A stretch of 6,747 bases of DNA from Methylotetracoccus sp. (lineage in GTDB: Bacteria > Pseudomonadota > Gammaproteobacteria > Methylococcales > Methylococcaceae): assembly GCA_025458755.1 (NCBI GenBank), contig JALORT010000115.1, positions 1-6,747 on the forward strand, written 5' to 3'. The position numbers and the translations under genes are program-made. This document shows, piece by piece, positions 1-6,747 of the stretch (position 1 is its first letter; every line of letters begins with the position of its first letter). The notes below the pieces were generated by a model, which worked only from the letters and a program-made list of their open reading frames with translations, was not told where the DNA came from and made no database searches.

Positions 1-19
1 TCGTAAGGCTTTGATTTTA

Positions 20-96
<77 letters not shown>

Positions 97-105
97 GGCA
101 ACCGT

Positions 106-1911
<1,806 letters not shown>

Positions 1912-1932
1912 CGGTCACCCAGGGTCGAGAAA

Positions 1933-1948
1933 GTTTCGAAGTATAACA
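1933..1948 (-). promoter_or_regulatory. Predicted rpoD promoter, extended -10 type
   Basis: Reading the minus strand upstream of rpoD, TGT-TATACT occupies 1948-1940. TATACT differs from the TATAAT consensus at one position, and the TG one base upstream makes an extended -10. The best -35 at 17-18 bp spacing is poor (TTAGTC or TTTAGT near 1963-1969), which is typical when an extended -10 carries recognition. Transcription would begin near 1933, giving a leader of about 22 nt. The promoter is predicted from sequence only. Confidence 0.6.
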
Positions 1949-2067
1949 TAGACCATGTCCGGGACTAAATTCGACTCGCTCTGGAACGGGGCACGCCACC
2001 CGGAGCTAGCGGATCGATCCTGACCACAGTTACAGCGGCCCGTTCCGCCTTCGCCATCCTGAGGGTT

Positions 2068-2083
2068 TGGTATCATTCGACTG
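2068..2083 (+). promoter_or_regulatory. Predicted murJ-ribF-ileS promoter, extended -10 type
   Basis: TGG-TATCAT at 2068-2076 has the form TGn-TATAAT with one mismatch in the hexamer. No good -35 lies 15-18 bp upstream (candidates near 2048-2055 are weak), as is usual for extended -10 promoters. Transcription would start near 2083, leaving a leader of about 29 nt to the preferred murJ start at 2112. If real, this rules out the in-frame TTG at 2067, which lies inside the promoter. The promoter is predicted from sequence only. Confidence 0.55.
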
Positions 2084-2111
2084 TTTTTTCAATACCTACC
2101 GGATCGCATTT

Positions 2112-3683
2112 CTGAGCAGGACGTTGATTCAGTCGACCGCGATGGTCGGCACCCTGACTTTGCTGTCAAGAATCCTCGGGTTCGTCAGGGATGCCGTCAT
2201 CGCGAGCATCTTCGGCGCGGATGCTGTGACCGACGCTTTCTTCGTCGCATTCAGAATCCCGAACTTTCTGCGCCGGCTGTTTGCCGAGGGATCGTTCTCG
2301 CAGGCTTTCGTCCCGGTGCTCACCCGCTACAAGCAGACCGCGTCACGCGCCGTGCTTCGGCTGTTCCTCGAACGAACTGCGGGAAGCCTCGCGGCGGTGT
2401 TGGCCATGGTCACGGCACTCGGTGTCCTGGCCGCACCGCTGATGGTGCTTTGCTTCGCCCCCGGCTTCATGCGCGACCCGGAATTGTTTACCCTCAGCGC
2501 TGAGCTGGTGCGCATCACTTTTCCGTATCTCTTTTTGGTCACACTGACCGCGTTCGCCGGAGCGGTCCTGAATACCTTCGGCCGGTTCGCCATTCCCGCC
2601 GTGACTCCGGTCTTTCTGAATCTGTTGATGATCGCGGCGGCGCTCTGGATCGCCCCGTTACTGTCAGCGCCGATCTTCGCCCTCGCTTGGGCCGTGCTGG
2701 TCGCCGGCGGGGTCCAGCTCGTGTTTCAACTCCCTTTTCTGGCGAAACTGAGGCTGCTGTCCCGCGTCCGCTGGGGATTCGGGGACCCGGATGTACGGCG
2801 GCTTCTCCGGCTGCTCGGCCCCGCCATGCTCAGCGCGTCGGTAACGCAGGTCAATGTGCTGCTCAACACCCTGCTGGCCTCGTTCCTGGTGTCCGGGAGC
2901 GTGTCATGGCTTTACTATTCCGACCGATTGGTCGAGTTTCCGGTCGGTTTGCTGGGGGTTGCACTCGGAACGGTGATGCTTCCCCACTTGGCGAGAACCT
3001 ATTCGGAAGCCGATACGGAACACTTCTCCCGCTCCCTCGATTGGGCCCTGCGCGGCTTGCTGGTGATGACGGTGCCGGCGACTGTGGGGTTGATGTTGCT
3101 GGCCAAACCGCTGCTATACGCACTGTTTCAGTATGACCAATTCTTGCCGCGTGACGTGGAAATGACGAGCTACAGTCTGATGACCTACGCGTCGGGATTG
3201 GTTGGGTTCGTCGCCGCACGGTTATTGCTCTCCGGCTTTTCCGCGCGACATGACTACAAGACACCGTTCCGCTTCGCGCTGTATGCGATCATTCTCAATT
3301 TGGTCCTCAGCGCGCTGCTGGTCTACCTGTTGGCGCCGATCGGCTGGGGTCACGCCGGGCTCGCGCTGGCGACTGCGCTGGCCGGACTCACCAACGCCGG
3401 GATGCTGCTGGCCGCCCTCCGGCGCGCCCGCGTCTACCGACCTTCCAGCGGATGGGGAGCTTTTCTCGGCCGCGTCACCGTCAGCGCTGGCGCGATGAGC
3501 TTGCTGCTCATTCACCTTATTCCCAGCGATCAGACATGGCAGATCTGGATCTCGGTCGAGCGCATCGCATACCTCGGCGTTCTTATCACGGCGGGCGCTG
3601 CGGGTTACGGCGGCGCCTTATTTGCCTCCGGCCTCCGTGCGCGGGACCTGAGGCTCTCGGTGCCTCCGCGGACTGGTGCCTGA
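2112..3683 (+). CDS. murJ: Lipid II flippase MurJ (MviN family)
   Basis: MurJ is an inner-membrane protein of the MOP superfamily that moves lipid II to the periplasmic face for peptidoglycan synthesis. The protein is hydrophobic throughout, consistent with the family's 14 membrane helices. With the start used here it has 523 residues (E. coli 511). Cavity residues needed for flipping are kept at a constant +2 offset from E. coli: R20 (R18), R26 (R24), D41 (D39), R54 (R52) and R272 (R270). Signature stretches include LGFVRD (22-27), PNFLRRLFAEG (50-60) and YYSDRLVEFP (268-277). The start is uncertain. The longest frame begins at TTG 2067, but that adds 15 non-homologous residues and lies in the predicted promoter. 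CTG 2112 gives MSRTLIQSTAMVG, the expected N-terminus; TTG 2124 and ATG 2142 are alternatives. It is the first gene of the murJ-ribF-ileS set, ending 18 nt before ribF. Confidence 0.96.
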   Translation: MSRTLIQSTAMVGTLTLLSRILGFVRDAVIASIFGADAVTDAFFVAFRIPNFLRRLFAEGSFSQAFVPVLTRYKQTASRAVLRLFLERTAGSLAAVLAMVTALGVLAAPLMVLCFAPGFMRDPELFTLSAELVRITFPYLFLVTLTAFAGAVLNTFGRFAIPAVTPVFLNLLMIAAALWIAPLLSAPIFALAWAVLVAGGVQLVFQLPFLAKLRLLSRVRWGFGDPDVRRLLRLLGPAMLSASVTQVNVLLNTLLASFLVSGSVSWLYYSDRLVEFPVGLLGVALGTVMLPHLARTYSEADTEHFSRSLDWALRGLLVMTVPATVGLMLLAKPLLYALFQYDQFLPRDVEMTSYSLMTYASGLVGFVAARLLLSGFSARHDYKTPFRFALYAIILNLVLSALLVYLLAPIGWGHAGLALATALAGLTNAGMLLAALRRARVYRPSSGWGAFLGRVTVSAGAMSLLLIHLIPSDQTWQIWISVERIAYLGVLITAGAAGYGGALFASGLRARDLRLSVPPRTGA

Positions 3684-3701
3684 CCTTGGACTCAAGCGAT
3701 C

Positions 3702-4634
3702 ATGCGGCTTGTTAGCGGCCTGCAGACCATCGATCACGTCGCAGGCGGGAGTGTGGCGACGATCGGGAACTTCGATGGCGTTCATCGTGGCCACCAACAG
3801 GTCATTCAGCAACTGGCGGCTGAAGGCCGTAAGCGCGGCCTGCCCGTCGTGGTGCTGCTTTTCGAGCCGCAGCCGCGGGAGTTCTTTTTCCCGGAAGGTT
3901 CGCCCGCTCGCCTGACCCGGCTCAGAGAAAAGCTGATGCAGCTCGGCCGGCTGCCCGTCGATCTGGTGCTGTTGCTGCGATTCAACCATGACCTGGCCGA
4001 CCTGCCGGCCGAAGTCTTCGTCCGACGAATTTTGGTGGATCGCTTAAACGTCAAATTCCTCGTCGTGGGTGACGACTTCAGGTTTGGACGGCATCGGGCG
4101 GGGGATTTCGCGCACTTGTGCGAGGCGGGGGAGAAGTATGGATTTCGCGTTCGAGATACGGAGTCGGTGATACAGGACGGGCAACGGATCAGCAGCACGC
4201 TGATCCGGGAAGCGCTGGCCGACGACCGATTCGATACCGCCGAGCTGCTGCTCGGCCGTCCCTATTCCATGTGCGGGCGGGTGGTGCCTGGCGATCAACG
4301 GGGCCGCCAACTCGGGTTTCCGACCGCCAACATCGCGGTGGCAAGGCGAAACGCTCCTCTGCACGGCGTTTTTGCCGTTACAATGCAGGGCTTTGGCGAG
4401 ATGCCACTGCCCGGAGTTGCAAATATCGGTTTCCGTCCGACGATCCAGGGGAGTCGACAGCTCCTGCTCGAGGTTCACCTGCTCGATTTCGCTGATGACC
4501 TGTACGGGCGCCGGCTGGAGGTTTGCTTTCACCGGAAGTTGAGAAACGAGCGTAAGTTCTTTGATCTGTCCGCGCTGCGCGAGCAGATCGCGAGCGATGT
4601 CAAGGCGGCCCGGGGCTACTTCAGCCCTCGCTGA
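3702..4634 (+). CDS. ribF: Bifunctional riboflavin kinase / FMN adenylyltransferase (FAD synthetase)
   Basis: This cytoplasmic enzyme phosphorylates riboflavin to FMN and then adenylylates FMN to FAD. It has 310 residues (E. coli 313), and both domains are complete. The N-terminal adenylyltransferase domain (about 1-180) shows the nucleotidyltransferase motif GNFDGVHRGH (22-31), FEPQP (54-58), RLTRLREKL (70-78), VGDDFRFG (122-129) and ISSTLIR (163-169). The C-terminal kinase domain (about 185-308) shows GRVVPGDQRGRQLGFPTAN (192-210), whose PTAN motif binds nucleotide and metal, GVANIGFRPT (238-247), and LEVHLLD (256-262) with the likely catalytic base E257. The ATG start matches the E. coli N-terminus. 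No strong Shine-Dalgarno precedes it; the nearest is GGA, 11 nt upstream. It lies 18 nt after murJ and 27 nt before ileS, so it is probably cotranscribed and partly dependent on translation of murJ. There is no FMN riboswitch, which in proteobacteria usually regulates ribB or other riboflavin genes. Confidence 0.98.
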   Translation: MRLVSGLQTIDHVAGGSVATIGNFDGVHRGHQQVIQQLAAEGRKRGLPVVVLLFEPQPREFFFPEGSPARLTRLREKLMQLGRLPVDLVLLLRFNHDLADLPAEVFVRRILVDRLNVKFLVVGDDFRFGRHRAGDFAHLCEAGEKYGFRVRDTESVIQDGQRISSTLIREALADDRFDTAELLLGRPYSMCGRVVPGDQRGRQLGFPTANIAVARRNAPLHGVFAVTMQGFGEMPLPGVANIGFRPTIQGSRQLLLEVHLLDFADDLYGRRLEVCFHRKLRNERKFFDLSALREQIASDVKAARGYFSPR

Positions 4635-4661
4635 ATCGAGCTTCTATCAGTTATCACGATC

Positions 4662-6747
4662 ATGGATTACAAGAGCACTCTGAATCTGCCGCAGACTGGC
4701 TTCCCGATGAAAGCCAATCTGGCGAACCGGGAACCCGAACAGCTCGCGTACTGGCAATCCATCGACCTGTACGCGGCGATCCGCAAGCAGTTCGAAGGGC
4801 GTCCGCGCTACGTGCTCCATGACGGTCCGCCGTACGCCAACGGCGACATCCATATCGGACATGCGGTGAACAAGATCCTGAAGGACATCATCGTCAAGAG
4901 CAAGGGATTGAGCGGTTACGATGCACCGTTCGTGCCGGGTTGGGATTGCCACGGCCTGCCGATCGAATTGATGGTGGAGAAGAAGATCGGGAAGGCCGGC
5001 ATCGCAGTCGAGCCGAGCGCCTTCCGCACCGCCTGCCGCGCTTACGCTGCCGAGCAGGTGGAAACCCAGAAACGGGAGTTCATCCGTCTCGGGGTGCTGG
5101 GTGACTGGGACCGGCCATACCTGAGCATGGACTTCCGTTTCGAGGCCGACATCATCCGCGCGTTGGGTCGGGTGGCGGCGCGCGGACATCTCACCAAAGG
5201 TGCGAAGCCAGTCCATTGGTGCACTGACTGCGGCTCCGCGCTGGCCGAAGCTGAAGTCGAGTACGAAAACAAGCGCTCTCTGGCCATCGATGTCCGCTTT
5301 TGGGCGGTCGATGAAGCGGGGCTGTTGGCCTGCTTCAATTCGGTGCCCCGGCACGCCGGCGAGGGACCGCTGTCGGTGGTGATCTGGACGACGACGCCCT
5401 GGACGCTCCCGGCCAATCGCGCCATCGCGGTCCATCCCGATTTTGATTACGTGGTCGTGCAGCGCGCGGACAGGGCGGAACGCCTGGTTCTCGCCGATGC
5501 GCTGATGAAGGACACGCTAGATCGCTACGGGTGCACCGACTACCGGGTGATCGGCTACTGCAAGGGAGCGGCGCTGGAGCATAAGCGCCTCCGGCATCCG
5601 TTTTATGAGCGGGAGGTCCCCATCATTCTCGGCGAGCATGTGACGCTCGAAACCGGGACCGGCGCGGTGCACACCGCGCCGGGTCACGGCCAGGAAGACT
5701 TCATGGTCGGCCAACGCTACGGGCTGGAAGTGGACAACCCGGTGGGCGACGATGGCCGCTTCGTGACCGGAACCGAGCTGTTCGCCGGCGAGCATGTGAT
5801 GAACGCCAACACTCACGTCGTCGATGTGCTTCAGCAGCGCGGGGCCCTGGTGCGCGAGGAGCGCATCGAGCACAGCTACCCGCATTGCTGGCGACACAAG
5901 ACGCCGGTGATCTTCCGCGCCACACCGCAGTGGTTCATCGCCATGGATAAGGGGCATCTCCGCGCGGACGCGTTGAAAGAGATTGCCGGCGTGCAGTGGA
6001 TTCCTGATTGGGGCCAATCGCGCATCGAGGGCATGGTGGCCAACCGGCCGGACTGGTGCGTTTCCCGGCAACGCAACTGGGGCGTGCCGATCCCGTTGTT
6101 CGTCCACAGGCAGACAGGTGAGCTGCATCCGGACACCGCGGAGTTGATCGAACGCGTGTCGCAGCGTGTGGAGCAGGGGGGCATCGACGCCTGGTTTGCG
6201 CTGGATCCGTCGGAATTGCTCGGCACTGAAGCTGGCGACTACGAAAAAGTTCACGACACGCTGGATGTTTGGTTTGACTCCGGCGTCACCCATTTTTGTG
6301 TGTTGGAGCAACGGGCCGATCTGCATTTTCCGGCGGATTTGTATCTGGAGGGCTCTGATCAGCATCGAGGCTGGTTCCAGTCATCGCTGCTCGCCTCGGT
6401 CGCGATCAATGATGCCGCGCCCTACAAAGCGGTGTTGACCCATGGTTTTGCCGTCGATGCCGAAGGCAAGAAGATGTCGAAATCGAAAGGCAACGTCGTG
6501 GCCCCGCAAAAGGTGATGCAGACCCTGGGCGCCGATGTCCTCCGTCTCTGGGTCGCCGCAACCGATTATCGCGGCGAGATGAGCGTCTCCGAGGAGATCC
6601 TGAAACGCACTGCTGACGTCTATCGGCGTCTGCGGAACACCGCGCGTTATCTGCTGGCCAATCTCCATGGCTTCGATCCCATCCGGGATTTACTGCCGCC
6701 GGAGCAGATGTTGGCATTGGACCGCTGGGCGCTGGACCGCACGCTGC
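4662..6747 (+). CDS. ileS: Isoleucyl-tRNA synthetase, 3' end outside window
   Basis: A class I aminoacyl-tRNA synthetase that activates isoleucine, charges tRNA-Ile and edits mischarged valine. About 695 of an expected 940 residues are visible; the reading frame is intact to the edge. Visible parts are the Rossmann fold with [11 protein letters not shown] (57-67) and [10 protein letters not shown] (93-102), a CxxC pair (C187, C190), and the CP1 editing domain with [10 protein letters not shown] (243-252) and [12 protein letters not shown] (332-343) followed by the editing aspartate D346. They continue with SRQRNWGVP (468-476), DVWFDSG (535-541), [10 protein letters not shown] (563-572; E563 contacts the adenylate in E. 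coli) and KMSKS (604-608). The type is that of E. coli (IleS1), not the mupirocin-resistant IleS2. The anticodon-binding domain and C-terminal zinc finger lie beyond the window. After DVWFDSG the sequence is [10 protein letters not shown] where E. coli has STHSSVVDVR. The start follows ribF by 27 nt with no clear Shine-Dalgarno. Confidence 0.98.
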   Translation, partial: MDYKSTLNLPQTGFPMKANLANREPEQLAYWQSIDLYAAIRKQFEGRPRYVLHDGPPYANGDIHIGHAVNKILKDIIVKSKGLSGYDAPFVPGWDCHGLPIELMVEKKIGKAGIAVEPSAFRTACRAYAAEQVETQKREFIRLGVLGDWDRPYLSMDFRFEADIIRALGRVAARGHLTKGAKPVHWCTDCGSALAEAEVEYENKRSLAIDVRFWAVDEAGLLACFNSVPRHAGEGPLSVVIWTTTPWTLPANRAIAVHPDFDYVVVQRADRAERLVLADALMKDTLDRYGCTDYRVIGYCKGAALEHKRLRHPFYEREVPIILGEHVTLETGTGAVHTAPGHGQEDFMVGQRYGLEVDNPVGDDGRFVTGTELFAGEHVMNANTHVVDVLQQRGALVREERIEHSYPHCWRHKTPVIFRATPQWFIAMDKGHLRADALKEIAGVQWIPDWGQSRIEGMVANRPDWCVSRQRNWGVPIPLFVHRQTGELHPDTAELIERVSQRVEQGGIDAWFALDPSELLGTEAGDYEKVHDTLDVWFDSGVTHFCVLEQRADLHFPADLYLEGSDQHRGWFQSSLLASVAINDAAPYKAVLTHGFAVDAEGKKMSKSKGNVVAPQKVMQTLGADVLRLWVAATDYRGEMSVSEEILKRTADVYRRLRNTARYLLANLHGFDPIRDLLPPEQMLALDRWALDRTL

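Larger units (their letters stand above)
1912..2111. other. Divergent rpoD-murJ intergenic region
   Basis: About 200 bp separate the rpoD start from the preferred murJ start. The region holds one predicted extended -10 promoter facing each way, with predicted start sites about 150 bp apart. Between them lie a 10-bp palindrome GGATCGATCC (2011-2020), the adjoining palindrome GCTAGC (2005-2010), and a short inverted repeat GTCC-G-GGAC (1957-1965). I see no terminator, no convincing operator and no room for rpsT or dnaG. Confidence 0.7.

Noticed and set aside
1912..1940. Heat-shock (sigma-32) promoter for rpoD
   Set aside because: CTTCGAAAC on the minus strand resembles a sigma-32 -35, but no CCCCAT-like -10 follows at usable spacing before the start codon.
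2067..2111. TTG at 2067 as the murJ start
   Set aside because: The GAGGG just before it is only 1 nt away, too close for a Shine-Dalgarno. The codon overlaps the predicted extended -10 element, and the added residues do not match MurJ N-termini.
4635..4661. T-box or other leader regulating ileS, or a terminator between ribF and ileS
   Set aside because: The gap is only 27 nt, with no stem-loop or T-run. T-box control of ileS belongs mainly to Gram-positive bacteria.
4647..5435. Open frame of 262 codons on the minus strand
   Set aside because: It is opposite the start of ileS, with no motif, no promoter and a composition typical of antisense shadows.
5517..6365. Open frame of 282 codons on the minus strand
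   Set aside because: It lies wholly opposite ileS, whose frame is intact and full of conserved motifs over the same bases. The translation is rich in H, R and P without any recognisable motif, as expected of an antisense shadow in a GC-rich gene.

Overview
The window is ordinary chromosomal core-gene territory from a proteobacterium, most likely a gammaproteobacterium. The main reason is RpoD: it aligns almost residue for residue with E. coli sigma-70 in regions 1.2, 2, 3 and 4, has the gammaproteobacterial N-terminus (no lysine-rich extension), and carries a large non-conserved domain. RibF and IleS also resemble the E. coli proteins closely. I cannot name a genus. These similarities come from remembered family sequences, not from a search.

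Layout, left to right. On the minus strand, read from right to left, rpoD (106-1911) is followed after only 9 nt by a tRNA with anticodon CAU (20-96). Its acceptor stem marks it as tRNA-Ile2, the AUA reader, and not tRNA-Met. Bases 1-19 hold no recognisable element. A divergent intergenic region (1912-2111) carries two back-to-back promoters of the extended -10 type, one for each direction. On the plus strand follows a tightly packed set: murJ (lipid II flippase, 2112-3683), ribF (FAD synthetase, 3702-4634) and ileS (isoleucyl-tRNA synthetase, 4662 to the right edge, cut off after about 695 codons). The gaps are 18 and 27 nt with no terminator between them, so the three are very probably one transcript. 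No stretch over 300 bases lacks a gene.

The murJ-ribF-ileS order is a known proteobacterial cluster, often continued by lspA beyond ileS. It joins cell-envelope assembly, flavin cofactor synthesis and translation. Placing rpoD head-to-head with murJ is less usual. In many gammaproteobacteria rpoD follows rpsU and dnaG in the macromolecular-synthesis operon, and rpsT often lies next to murJ. Neither dnaG nor rpsT is in the space between the two genes here.

I found no mobile element, CRISPR array, toxin-antitoxin pair, prophage piece, riboswitch or undescribed system. The points worth a second look are small: the rpoD-tRNA junction, the paired extended -10 promoters, the unusual murJ start codon, and the gene order around rpoD.
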